Source: Scalindua_A sp046757465
GTDB lineage: Bacteria > Planctomycetota > Brocadiia > Brocadiales > Scalinduaceae
Length of the DNA stretch: 9,332 nt
Direction of reading: 5' to 3'
Assembly: GCA_046757465.1 (NCBI GenBank)
Contig: JBHHYH010000092.1
Span: forward strand, 1 to 9,332
Under the pieces are notes generated by a model that searched no databases, was not told where the DNA came from, and saw only the letters and a program-made list of their open reading frames with translations. Shown piece by piece: positions 1-5,826 of the stretch (the first letter of the stretch is position 1; each line of letters opens with the position of its first letter). The translations under genes and the position numbers were made by a program.

Positions 1-36
1 TAAAGAAGAACCACTGGTATCCTCTTTTGTCGTTTA

Positions 37-75
37 ATTATGACACAGTCTCTTTTCTGGCGGGACCCTATTTAT
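37..75. repeat. Right-hand end of a truncated or edge-cut TIR element
   Basis: Bases 37-51 read ATTATGACACAGTCT, the exact right-hand 15-bp terminal repeat seen in the full copies at 4975-5102, 5156-5284 and 2269-2469. It is followed by CTGGCGGG and then CCCTATTTA, the same flank that follows the copy ending at 2469. The interior and left end would lie upstream. The 36 bases before it do not look like the inner module, so this may be a solo end or a divergent copy. Confidence 0.75.
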
Positions 76-77
76 TG

Positions 78-102
78 CAAAAAGTAGCCTGTCCCCTTTT
101 TG
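78..102. other. A/T-rich stem-loop
   Basis: CAAAAAG at 78-84 is the exact complement of CTTTTTG at 96-102, with an 11-base loop. The T-run arm on the + strand could serve as a weak terminator for whatever lies to the left, but the stem has few GC pairs. Confidence 0.25.
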
Positions 103-279
103 TATGTAACTCTTAATATATTAAGCGGTTACAAATTAATTGCGGCAGTCAAGCTGACAACGCTACTCTTTTATTTGGAATTTTTGATTAAAGATTATTC
201 AGAAAGTGACGATATAAAGCGTTGGCGCCCTGTTTTTACAAATTCTGCTTTTATCAGATACGACTGTGAACAGCAGATA

Positions 280-534
280 ATGGAGGAATATAAGGTCGAA
301 AATAGTGTTTTAAAAAAACTCGCAACCCAATATTTCCCTCGATTTGGCAACATTGCAGTACATATGGGATTTGTAACTGCAGAACAACTAAAGGAAGCCA
401 TGGTCCAACAAGTTGAAGATGAGATCTTTAACAGACCCCACAGACTCATAGGAAATATATTGCTTGAAAATGGTTGGATAACCGATAAGCAGATTGATAT
501 TGTTTTAAATGAATTATTTAAGGGGCATGACTAG
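280..534 (+). CDS. Small MshEN-like (GspE/PilB N-terminal type) domain protein
   Basis: An 84-residue protein if it starts at the ATG at 280. The frame is open back to a TTG at 100, but the upstream 60 residues look non-conserved. Residues 17-80 carry two half-repeats: FGNIAVHMGFVTAEQLKEA, then IGNILLENGWITDKQIDIVL. This is the small helical repeat (x-G-x-I/L-h5-G-h-I/V-T-x-x-Q) of the MshEN / type II secretion ATPase N-terminal family, which in some proteins binds c-di-GMP. The protein has no ATPase domain, so it is a stand-alone domain of unknown role. The conserved arginine and extended motif expected for c-di-GMP binding are not obvious. No strong ribosome-binding site precedes 280 or 100, so the start is uncertain. 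A decayed copy of its 3' end follows directly (566-669). Confidence 0.6.
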   Translation: MEEYKVENSVLKKLATQYFPRFGNIAVHMGFVTAEQLKEAMVQQVEDEIFNRPHRLIGNILLENGWITDKQIDIVLNELFKGHD

Positions 535-565
535 TTTAGATGTTAGGTCTGACATTGTACCTCCA

Positions 566-669
566 AGACTCATACGATATTTATTCTTTAAAATAGTTTG
601 ATGATCAGTAAACAGATTGCTGCTGTTTTGAATGAATTATCGAAAAAAAATAGACTAATAGGTGCATAA
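566..669 (+). pseudogene. Decayed duplicate of the 3' end of the MshEN-like gene
   Basis: Bases 566-640 align with 442-517 of the preceding gene. Both start with AGACTCATA and end with AATGAATTAT, with an AAACAGATTG / AAGCAGATTG core between, and the lengths differ by one base (75 against 76). In the frame of the intact gene the copy hits stops (TGA TGA near 601). A short ORF from 601 to 669 keeps the C-terminal helix as ISKQIAAVLNELSK, beside ITDKQIDIVLNELFK in the parent. This is best read as a tandem duplication that has lost its 5' part and been frameshifted. Translation of the 22-residue remnant is not excluded but has no support. Confidence 0.6.
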
Positions 670-682
670 GGACATAAAATAA

Positions 683-1624
683 ATGCAAAGACTAGCAATA
701 GTACAAATAACAAAAAAAACTCTTTATATCAACCTTACTGCATTTTACCTCGTAATCAGTCCGGTTATTACTGTATCAATTATGTCTAACATAGACCCTC
801 AAGAAGCATATGCAGTAACAACTACAATACCTGCCAAATATCAAACAGCAATAACTAAAATCAGAAATGAACAAATAGAGACAGGGAGTATGGTTTCAGA
901 ACATGTAAATGAATTGGAAAGCGGGCACACCATTGTGAAGATGTTGGAAATTCCCGAACACCAATTATCAGACATAATCAGACAGTGGAGAAGACTCGGA
1001 CATGAGATTAATAGAGATACTATCCATAATGAAAAGTTCATAAAATATCTGGTCAGCAATGCAAATATTAGAACATTTAACTACACGGCAAAGATTCCTA
1101 TGTTTTACTTCCTTGTGAAAAACGAATTAGCAGAGCCAATATTATATGGCGGACAGATAAAGAAATTTTTTAAATTAATATCTTTTCCCGGCTGGTTCAA
1201 GGTTGCCGGCGCAATAGATGCGCAAGGCAATTATAAAAGAGGTTATGAGCATCTGGGCACACAAAAAGAAGCGCTCATAGACTTATTCAGTGGAGTTTTA
1301 TCTGAAATGGTAAAAGGTAGTTATACAATTATTGAACTGTATACAGATGAAAACGGAGAGAGAAAAGGCAGGTTTAAGTTCTTCAAGACTCCTGAGCAAA
1401 CAAAACCAACCCTTGAGCAACCAATAGATGTTATGGCTGCATTTGTATTAACCTACTCAAATCTCGTACAAGAAAATCCGGGAGACATTGGTGTGAAAAA
1501 AGATCTTACAAGACCTATTGTCGAAAAATTAATAAAAAAAGCAAAACCTCAAGACAAAATCTTTCATTACAGGAAAATAAATTTAAAGAACCTTCCTATC
1601 AAGCCCGAGAATCAAGCCTACTAG
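683..1624 (+). CDS. Hypothetical exported protein, 313 residues
   Basis: I do not recognise a family. The start at 683 has an AAGGA at 668-672, ten bases upstream. The N-terminus (about residues 1-44) has Lys11-Lys12, then a hydrophobic stretch (14-34), and an Ala-Tyr-Ala at 42-44 that could be a signal peptidase I site. The protein is therefore probably exported or membrane-anchored, though the leader is long. The rest is basic and mixed alpha/beta in appearance, with no Cys cluster and no recognisable catalytic motif. Segments that may help a search are FPGWFKVAGAIDAQGNYKRG near 168-187 and IIELYTDENGERKGRFKF near 217-234. The C-terminal 60 residues are Lys/Pro-rich. It is convergent with the metallopeptidase-like gene at 1745. 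Coding potential is good because of the length and the clear Shine-Dalgarno sequence; the function is unknown. Confidence 0.75.
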   Translation: MQRLAIVQITKKTLYINLTAFYLVISPVITVSIMSNIDPQEAYAVTTTIPAKYQTAITKIRNEQIETGSMVSEHVNELESGHTIVKMLEIPEHQLSDIIRQWRRLGHEINRDTIHNEKFIKYLVSNANIRTFNYTAKIPMFYFLVKNELAEPILYGGQIKKFFKLISFPGWFKVAGAIDAQGNYKRGYEHLGTQKEALIDLFSGVLSEMVKGSYTIIELYTDENGERKGRFKFFKTPEQTKPTLEQPIDVMAAFVLTYSNLVQENPGDIGVKKDLTRPIVEKLIKKAKPQDKIFHYRKINLKNLPIKPENQAY

Positions 1625-1639
1625 AAGAAATACTATAAT

Positions 1640-1691
1640 CCTCTTTTCTTTCAGTTTCATCTTCACATCTCTCTCTTTCTCTTGACTTCTT
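1640..1691 (+). terminator. Pyrimidine-rich, G-poor tract (possible Rho-dependent termination region)
   Basis: This tract begins 16 bases past the stop of the 683-1624 gene. It is almost entirely C and T on the + strand, with only two G residues in 52 bases. C-rich, G-poor, unstructured RNA is the known character of Rho loading sites. No intrinsic hairpin with a T-run is visible in this convergent gap, so Rho-dependent termination is a reasonable but unproven reading. Confidence 0.25.
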
Positions 1692-1744
1692 GATATGCTC
1701 TTAAAAATCTTATTTGTATCCATCTTAGTCATTCTAATAATTAC

Positions 1745-2221
1745 TTAATCTCTTTGTATAAATTCTCTCAACCATTCAATACCCCTTTTGTTAGCCTGGC
1801 ATTGAGTGTTTCTTTGCCCGGTACCTTTAAGCTGTTTTGTTTTACATAGGAAATGGTGTACTTCATGTCCTAGTACAAACACCAGCATTTCTTCTATATT
1901 ATTAAACGATACTTCTTTCGTAATCCATTCAAACATTCTTTCATTGATTGATTTTGTCCCTATGCTTACTTCCTCTTTATAAGGATATTGCGATTTTAGG
2001 TTCACGTTTGATGTTATTCTAAATATGCCTTTTGCCAAATCAAACCTCCACCCTTTAGCCGATTTACCTGGCTTTGTTGGATAAGTACAATAACCCCTAT
2101 ACCTTTCTCCTTTGCAAGCTGTACTCATGGTTACTACAAGCCTTGAAGTATCATAGTTGGATGACTTATATATCAGGAATTGTTCTGCTTTTTTAAAATC
2201 AGTTTTATTGCTTATTTTCAT
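1745..2221 (-). CDS. Putative HExxH zinc metallopeptidase-like protein
   Basis: 158 residues. Residues 113-126 form a hydrophobic helix ending in G-H119-E120-V-H-H123-F, a HExxH zinc-binding and catalytic motif of the gluzincin/SprT type. After about 15 residues comes N-T-Q140-C-Q142-A-N144-K-R-G-I-E-W. This resembles the usual third-ligand helix (ExEAD/N...), but the acidic residues are glutamines. The third zinc ligand may therefore be missing, replaced by C141, or located elsewhere. The N-terminal half is basic with three Cys (36, 45 and later 126) and no signal peptide, which suggests a cytosolic protein. The start ATG at 2221 has only a weak AGAAAG upstream, so the exact start is uncertain. 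A TIR element begins 48 bases upstream of the start. The family is not identified beyond the motif. Confidence 0.7.
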   Translation of the reverse strand: MKISNKTDFKKAEQFLIYKSSNYDTSRLVVTMSTACKGERYRGYCTYPTKPGKSAKGWRFDLAKGIFRITSNVNLKSQYPYKEEVSIGTKSINERMFEWITKEVSFNNIEEMLVFVLGHEVHHFLCKTKQLKGTGQRNTQCQANKRGIEWLREFIQRD

Positions 2222-2268
2222 CTTTCTGGCAAGGATTGATTTTTATTATGACTTGCCCTACGGCTTGG

Positions 2269-2469
2269 AGGCTGTGTCACAATAGCGAAAAACACTTAAT
2301 ATGTCATTCTGAATTTATTTCAGAATCTAATGATTTCAATAACTTAGCAACCTGAGAGATCCCGCCCCCACAGCTTGCTCGCCCTGTAGGCTACCAGAAG
2401 TAGGCCCCTTTAGGGGGAACGCCGTACGGGGCTAGCAGTGGGGGGGGGATGACAATTATGACACAGTCT
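2269..2469. repeat. TIR element copy A, 201 bp, carrying the GC cassette
   Basis: The ends are AGGCTGTGTCACAAT (2269-2283) and ATTATGACACAGTCT (2455-2469), an imperfect 15-bp terminal inverted repeat. Inside is a module starting TGTCATTCTGAA with its local hairpin TTCTGAA...TTCAGAA. It runs to GAGATCCCG, where a GC-rich cassette (2365-2448) replaces the remaining palindrome arm, and then GATGACA closes the module. There is no open reading frame of note, and no clear target-site duplication is visible. It lies between the 5' end of the 1745-2221 gene and the 3' end of the MBL gene. Structurally it is MITE-like, but no parent transposase is in the window. Confidence 0.85.
2365..2448. repeat. 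GC-rich structured cassette within copy A
   Basis: Its ends CCCCCACAGCTTGC and GCTAGCAGTGGGGG are inverted repeats matching at 12 of 14 positions. The interior has CCCCTTTAGGGG (4-bp stem) and the palindrome CCGTACGG. The same cassette recurs exactly at 6815-6898 and in inverted orientation, with small changes, at 3328-3406. It contrasts sharply with the AT-rich surroundings. Confidence 0.8.
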
Positions 2470-2501
2470 GTTGCTTGGCGGGTCCCTATTTACTTTGTTA
2501 G

Positions 2502-3074
2502 TCATTCCTGACAGAAGGGATTGGAATATTTTTCCACTCCCACCGTGGTCATTGGGCCATGGGCAGGAAATACCAGGGTCTCATCCGGCAAGGTAAAGAT
2601 ATGTTTGCGGATGTTCGTAATCTGACATTGTGCCGCTTTTGTTGAGCTTGTCCCGCCTACCGACCCGCAAAAAAGAGAATCACCCGTAAACACACAACCG
2701 TGCCCATAATACGAAATTCCATGTGGGGTATGGCCCGGTGTGGAAAGCGCCTCAAATCTCAAATGCCCTACCTCGAGCATCTCACCACCCCGTAACTGAT
2801 GTTCAGCGGCACGGACTTCTCCCTGACCGGCATAGCCCCGGACTGTGTAGCGGCTGTCAAACTCTGGCAGGCCTTCGGTATGATCCCAATGACCATGCGT
2901 AAAAAAGAGATAATTGAGCAGGATCTGCCGCTCTTGGACAAATGCCTCTATTTCAGCGCTAAAGCCGCCCGGGTCAATAAAAACCCCGATTCGGGTCTCA
3001 TGGTCTGCCACCAGATAACCGTTGATTCCGAAGCTCCCAACGGTAAAACGCCTGAATATCAGATTGGTCATCAT
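2502..3074 (-). CDS. MBL-fold metallo-hydrolase (glyoxalase II-like)
   Basis: 190 residues from the ATG at 3074. A TTG at 3086 would add four residues, and the second ATG at 3071 is equally possible; none has a strong Shine-Dalgarno. It has the full set of metal-ligand motifs of the metallo-beta-lactamase fold: T-H60-G-H62-W-D64-H65, S-T-P-G-H115-T, F-T-G-D132-S and P-A-H172-G. Together these imply a binuclear metal site. Length and motif spacing match the small bacterial glyoxalase II-like group that begins with the pattern seen here (F...G..G.N.YLV.D......IDPG). These are cytosolic thioesterase-type hydrolases, but the substrate cannot be told from sequence. It ends with N-P-F, as many members do. 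Repeats flank it on both sides (2269-2469 and 3121-3420). Confidence is high for the fold and low for the substrate. Confidence 0.93.
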   Translation of the reverse strand: MMTNLIFRRFTVGSFGINGYLVADHETRIGVFIDPGGFSAEIEAFVQERQILLNYLFFTHGHWDHTEGLPEFDSRYTVRGYAGQGEVRAAEHQLRGGEMLEVGHLRFEALSTPGHTPHGISYYGHGCVFTGDSLFCGSVGGTSSTKAAQCQITNIRKHIFTLPDETLVFPAHGPMTTVGVEKYSNPFCQE

Positions 3075-3120
3075 GATACTAAACAATTTTATAATTCGTA
3101 TCTGTTACGGAAACACTATA

Positions 3121-3420
3121 TTGTCACCCTGAATCATGTGATGAACACGTTTCAGTATATCGTTTCAGGGTCTCTGATCCTGAACTTGTCGCCTGTGGCG
3201 CCCCTTGAAGCAACTACGAGATCCGACAGTCGGGATTCAGGATTTATATATATAGATTCTGAAATCGGAGATCCTGAAAAATGTCATGCTGGATTTATTT
3301 CAGCATCTCTTTCAGGATCTGGTTCAGCCCCCACTGCTAGCCCCGTACGGCGTTCCCCCTAAAGGGGCATCTTCTGGTAGCCTACAGGGAGAGCAAGCTG
3401 TGGGGGTAAAAATGACATTT
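3121..3420. repeat. Degenerate mosaic of inner modules plus an inverted GC cassette
   Basis: This gap holds pieces of the same repeat family without the 15-bp TIRs. Bases 3122-3172 read TGTCACCCTGAA...TTTCAGGGTCTC, an inner-module arm with about 30 extra bases in its loop. Bases 3282-3307 read TGTCATGCTGGA...TTTCAGCATCT. Bases 3328-3406 are the GC cassette in the opposite orientation to copies A and D, and AAATGACA follows at 3409-3416. The arrangement suggests several rounds of insertion and decay. The remaining bases up to 3488 show nothing further apart from a small CATAAA/TTTATG palindrome at 3464-3477. Confidence 0.7.
3328..3406. repeat. GC-rich cassette, inverted orientation
   Basis: It runs from CCCCCACTGCTAGCCC to GAGCAAGCTGTGGGGG. 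Its reverse complement matches 2365-2448 closely, with changes such as GCCC to TCCC after the first stem and a different triplet near the middle (GATG for GTAGG), and shorter terminal G/C runs. Confidence 0.8.
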
Positions 3421-3488
3421 TTGGTATTTGAGCTTTCCGCAATAGATACTAAGTAATCTGTCATAAAGGTTTATGGAAAATACGCGGC

Positions 3489-4127
3489 CTAATCATAGCG
3501 AATCCCCTCCAGATTAGCTGCTTGATTGATATCGGTATCAATCCACTTCGTATCTATTAACCGGGCCTTATGAAATACCGTATCGTCGAGCGTACAACTC
3601 TCAAAACTACACCGAATAAAGGTTGCTGCCCTGAAGATAGCCTTTTGCAAACGGCACCCTACAAACTGAGTATCAATAAAGACTGAGGATGGGAAACGGA
3701 CAAAAAAGTAATCTTCTTGCTCAAACCGGCAGCCATGCCACCATGAACCACTAAAGGAGACCTCACTTAAGCGGGATCCACGGAGCTTGCAGTCGTAAAA
3801 GGTAGATAAGCCAAAGGAACTTAGCTCCCCCACCGTCTTTTCAAACTTACACCCGGAAAAATGGCTCGCGGTAAGAAAGGAATCCCGGACCTGTAAATTA
3901 TTCCAATGACAATCCTGATAGTACCCCTTATCGCAAAGGACATGATCAATGGAAAAATCCTGCAATCGGGTATCCTGCGCTCGTAGATAACGGCAGCGTC
4001 CTTCCTGCAACTTGAAGGATTTAATCTTACTACCGATCAGGCACATGCTGGATAAATCCTCCTGCATTAGGTCACTGTCTGAGAGAGTTTCCTGTATAAA
4101 TATCTTTCCTTTCTGACCTGTTTCCAT
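3489..4127 (-). CDS. Pentapeptide-repeat protein
   Basis: 212 residues. Nearly the whole chain follows the five-residue periodicity of pentapeptide-repeat proteins, with a central F/L every fifth position and small or polar residues between. Examples are the FSGCKFEKT, FYDCKLRGSRLSEVSF, CRLQKAIFRAATFIRCSFE and CTLDDTVFHKARLIDT segments. Such proteins fold as a right-handed quadrilateral beta-helix. Known members include gyrase-protecting Qnr/MfpA proteins, but most have no known function, and nothing here points specifically to a Qnr-type role. Cys is unusually frequent. There is no signal peptide, so it is probably cytosolic. The ATG at 4127 lacks a nearby Shine-Dalgarno: a perfect AGGAGG sits 40 bases upstream (4168-4173), preceded by an inverted repeat. 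No ATG, GTG or TTG lies in frame between that AGGAGG and 4127. Confidence 0.88.
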   Translation of the reverse strand: METGQKGKIFIQETLSDSDLMQEDLSSMCLIGSKIKSFKLQEGRCRYLRAQDTRLQDFSIDHVLCDKGYYQDCHWNNLQVRDSFLTASHFSGCKFEKTVGELSSFGLSTFYDCKLRGSRLSEVSFSGSWWHGCRFEQEDYFFVRFPSSVFIDTQFVGCRLQKAIFRAATFIRCSFESCTLDDTVFHKARLIDTKWIDTDINQAANLEGIRYD

Positions 4128-4167
4128 TTGATAAATCTTGAGTAGCCTTCTGTTATAAGTTGACTGT

Positions 4168-4202
4168 CCTCCTAAATTTGCTATAGAGAATTACAGCAAA
4201 TT
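4168..4202 (-). promoter_or_regulatory. Inverted repeat followed by an orphan AGGAGG upstream of the pentapeptide gene
   Basis: AATTTGCT (4175-4182) and AGCAAATT (4195-4202) are perfect 8-bp complements separated by 12 bases. On the - strand they are followed at once by AGGAGG (4168-4173). The AGGAGG is 40 bases from the only plausible start codon (4127). The pair could be an operator or a leader structure, or the AGGAGG may be fortuitous. Confidence 0.3.
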
Positions 4203-4260
4203 ATTTTCATACATTGCTTCTGGAAAAATAAATATCAGTATACATGAGGAAAACGGTCGG

Positions 4261-4286
4261 TCGGAAAAAGCGTCAGATTTTTCCGA
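4261..4286 (-). terminator. Terminator-like hairpin downstream of the acetyltransferase gene
   Basis: TCGGAAAAA (4261-4269) pairs perfectly with TTTTTCCGA (4278-4286), giving a 9-bp stem with an 8-base loop. It lies 18 bases beyond the stop codon of the - strand acetyltransferase gene, where a terminator is expected. There is no clear T-run after the stem on the - strand, so its strength is uncertain; it could also stop + strand transcription. Confidence 0.5.
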
Positions 4287-4304
4287 TCCGAGTTCAGCGA
4301 ATTG

Positions 4305-4838
4305 CTAGTATTTCCATTCTTTTCTTAAGACACTCATTAGATGATAATTCCAGTATGAATTGCCAACCTTTACTACTTGTCTTAACGTACCTTCAAGGAC
4401 AAAGCCTGCCCTGGTATAACACCTTATAGCGGTTTCATTGGAATCAAATACTCCGAGACCCAAACGATTAAGCCCCAGATCACTGAATGCATATTGCAGA
4501 GCCTGCTTGACCATGAACTTTCCAAGGTCTTTTTGACGATAACGTCCTGATATAATGACACGCGAAAGCATTGCTGAGTTGTATCGTCGACGATGATCTG
4601 ATATTTCACAATAGCCAACAACCTTTCCACGCTTTTCAAGGGAAAACGGATAGAGACTGGGATGCTCTAGCCTTGCTGCCTTCAAATGCTCACGGAACTG
4701 CTTCTGCGTCAAGGGCCAAACGAAGGTAGATCCTGCCCATTGAATCATGTCGGCTTCAGTCTTTATCCAAGAATGAATTTCACGTATATGCTTTTGTTTG
4801 AATGGTACAAGTTCCATAGACCTCATTGCTGCTAACAT
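4305..4838 (-). CDS. GNAT-family N-acetyltransferase (RimJ/RimL-like)
   Basis: 177 residues if it starts at 4838; ATGs at 4826 and 4817 are alternatives, and the family pattern (ELVPF near the N-terminus) fits any of them. The acetyl-CoA binding signature is visible. A beta-strand ending in SRVII (92-96) leads to R101-Q-K-D-L-G106-K, the R/Q-x-x-G-x-G/A pyrophosphate loop in slightly altered form, and then a helix. After that comes L-G-V-F-D-S-N134-E-T-A-I-R-C-Y141-T-R-A-G-F, the typical motif B with the Asn and Tyr near the CoA. Length is usual for RimJ/RimL-type enzymes that acetylate protein N-termini or small molecules. The substrate is not predictable. A terminator-like hairpin follows it at 4261-4286. 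Confidence 0.92.
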   Translation of the reverse strand: MLAAMRSMELVPFKQKHIREIHSWIKTEADMIQWAGSTFVWPLTQKQFREHLKAARLEHPSLYPFSLEKRGKVVGYCEISDHRRRYNSAMLSRVIISGRYRQKDLGKFMVKQALQYAFSDLGLNRLGLGVFDSNETAIRCYTRAGFVLEGTLRQVVKVGNSYWNYHLMSVLRKEWKY

Positions 4839-4927
4839 TACTTTTTATGTTGCCACAATAAATAGCTATTCTTACTCTTTATTAATTGAATGTCAACATG
4901 AAATAGCCTGAAAACTACTGACAAATT

Positions 4928-4947
4928 AAACATCAGAATACACAGGG
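4928..4947 (+). repeat. Short dispersed repeat (AAACATCAG motif), first copy
   Basis: AAACATCAGAATACACAGGG here resembles AAACATCAGGATATGTAGGG at 5981-6000. Both precede GC-rich palindromic DNA (ACCCGCC at 4961 and GGCGGCCCGCC at 6004). It may be the outermost flank of the repeat family. Confidence 0.45.
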
Positions 4948-4974
4948 ATATAACAGGTTTACCCGCCGATTAGG

Positions 4975-5102
4975 AGACTGTGTCATAATGTCATCCCGAA
5001 CTTGTTTCGGGATCTCTAAGGTTGCTAACCTATTGAAATCATTAGATTCTGAATCAAGTTCAGAATGACAAAATAGGCATTTCCTTTATTATGACACAGT
5101 CT
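4975..5102. repeat. TIR element copy B, 128 bp, short form
   Basis: It has perfect 15-bp terminal inverted repeats: AGACTGTGTCATAAT (4975-4989) and ATTATGACACAGTCT (5088-5102). The inner module 4989-5070 is itself palindromic, from TGTCATCCCGAACTTG to CAAGTTCAGAATGACA. Each arm has its own small hairpin, and the centre is AGGTTGCTAACCT. There is no GC cassette. The inner module is in the reverse orientation to that in copies A and D. An ACCCGCC at 4961-4967 lies outside the left TIR and GGGCCCGCC at 5113-5121 outside the right one. Confidence 0.88.
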
Positions 5103-5115
5103 CTAGTTTGGAGGG

Positions 5116-5322
5116 CCCGCCCCCCATAGCCCCAGCATCTTGCCCGCCAGTCTGCAGACTGTGTCACAATTGTCATCCCGAACTTGTTTCGGGATCTCTT
5201 AGGTTGCTAAGTTATTGGAATCATTAGATTCTGAAACAAGTTCAGAATGACAAAACGCCCTTTTTCTGGATTATGACACAGTCTGCTGATAGGCGGGCGC
5301 AGTGGCTAGGAATGGGGGCGGG
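5116..5322. repeat. TIR element copy C (5156-5284) inside a GC-rich inverted-repeat shell
   Basis: The core runs from AGACTGTGTCACAAT (5156-5170) to ATTATGACACAGTCT (5270-5284) and holds an inner module (5171-5252) about as in copy B. Outside it, GCCCGCC (5142-5148) mirrors GGCGGGC (5292-5298). Further out, CCCGCCCCCCAT (5116-5127) mirrors ATGGGGGCGGG (5312-5322). The element therefore has at least three concentric inverted-repeat layers. Copies B and C sit only 53 bases apart in the 632-bp gap between the acetyltransferase and zinc-ribbon genes. The rest of that gap (4839-4974 and 5323-5470) shows no convincing gene. Confidence 0.85.
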
Positions 5323-5470
5323 TAAGATGTGGTTTGGGGTAGATATGAGAGTTTCAAAAACAGGTTTTTTTAAGATACCGATAGCTATCATTTCAATAGT
5401 AATCTGTACAAGAACAACATTCGTAATGATAATATTACCTTTGTTTTATATTCAGTGTCGAAATTAGTTT

Positions 5471-5770
5471 TCATTTGGTAAAACCAATTAAACCTAGAAT
5501 ATATAATAAAAAAATTATCCCAATAATACCTGCTATTATCTTGATAAGTATTCCGGGCATACAAACTTCTTTTGTTTCTTTTATTTTCCTTACATTCTCA
5601 AAATCGCATTCAGGGCACACCCACTTTTTGGTTGAAAGCCTCCAGATTGAATAAACTAAACCCGGAAACAGAAATAGCAACCATAATACCAATTCCACGG
5701 CAACGGAACCTTTGGTAATATACTTACCGTTTCCTTCATACTTACAATTGGGGCATTGTATTTTCATCAT
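5471..5770 (-). CDS. Membrane protein with split CxxC zinc-ribbon motifs
   Basis: 99 residues. The start at 5770 is supported by AAGGAA (5777-5782), six bases upstream of the ATG; the second codon is also ATG. It has C6-P-N-C9 at the N-terminus, a hydrophobic segment at about 22-44 (GSVAVELVLWLLF...PGLVYSIW), then C52-P-E-C55-D-F-E-N, and a second hydrophobic segment at 73-96. The two CxxC knuckles on either side of a hydrophobic segment would form one zinc-ribbon at the membrane face. This recalls the LITAF-type arrangement and a group of small bacterial proteins annotated only as zinc-ribbon membrane proteins. No enzymatic role can be assigned. Upstream is an unusually structured stretch (5827-5884) that may control it. 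Confidence 0.82.
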   Translation of the reverse strand: MMKIQCPNCKYEGNGKYITKGSVAVELVLWLLFLFPGLVYSIWRLSTKKWVCPECDFENVRKIKETKEVCMPGILIKIIAGIIGIIFLLYILGLIGFTK

Positions 5771-5826
5771 AATGTATTCCTTAAAAGATTATTTTTCACA
5801 GGGCTCTCTGATTTTTGTATCTTGTA

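Noticed and set aside
100..279. N-terminal extension of the MshEN-like protein from a TTG at 100
   Set aside because: The TTG lacks a ribosome-binding site, overlaps the A/T-rich stem-loop at 78-102, and the 60 added residues show none of the domain pattern. The ATG at 280 leaves the whole domain intact.
2799..3362. 187-residue + strand reading frame
   Set aside because: It lies antisense to the MBL gene, whose motifs are unambiguous, and then runs into the repeat mosaic and GC cassette.
3489..4127. Quinolone resistance (Qnr) gene
   Set aside because: The pentapeptide pattern is irregular and Cys-rich, and nothing beyond the general repeat supports gyrase protection.
2269..5284. CRISPR array
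   Set aside because: The repeats are 128-201 bp, widely and unevenly spaced, internally palindromic, and lack regular spacers or cas genes.
5273..5467. 64-residue + strand reading frame
   Set aside because: Its start codon is inside the right TIR of copy C, it has no ribosome-binding site, and its composition is like translated repeat and AT-rich spacer.
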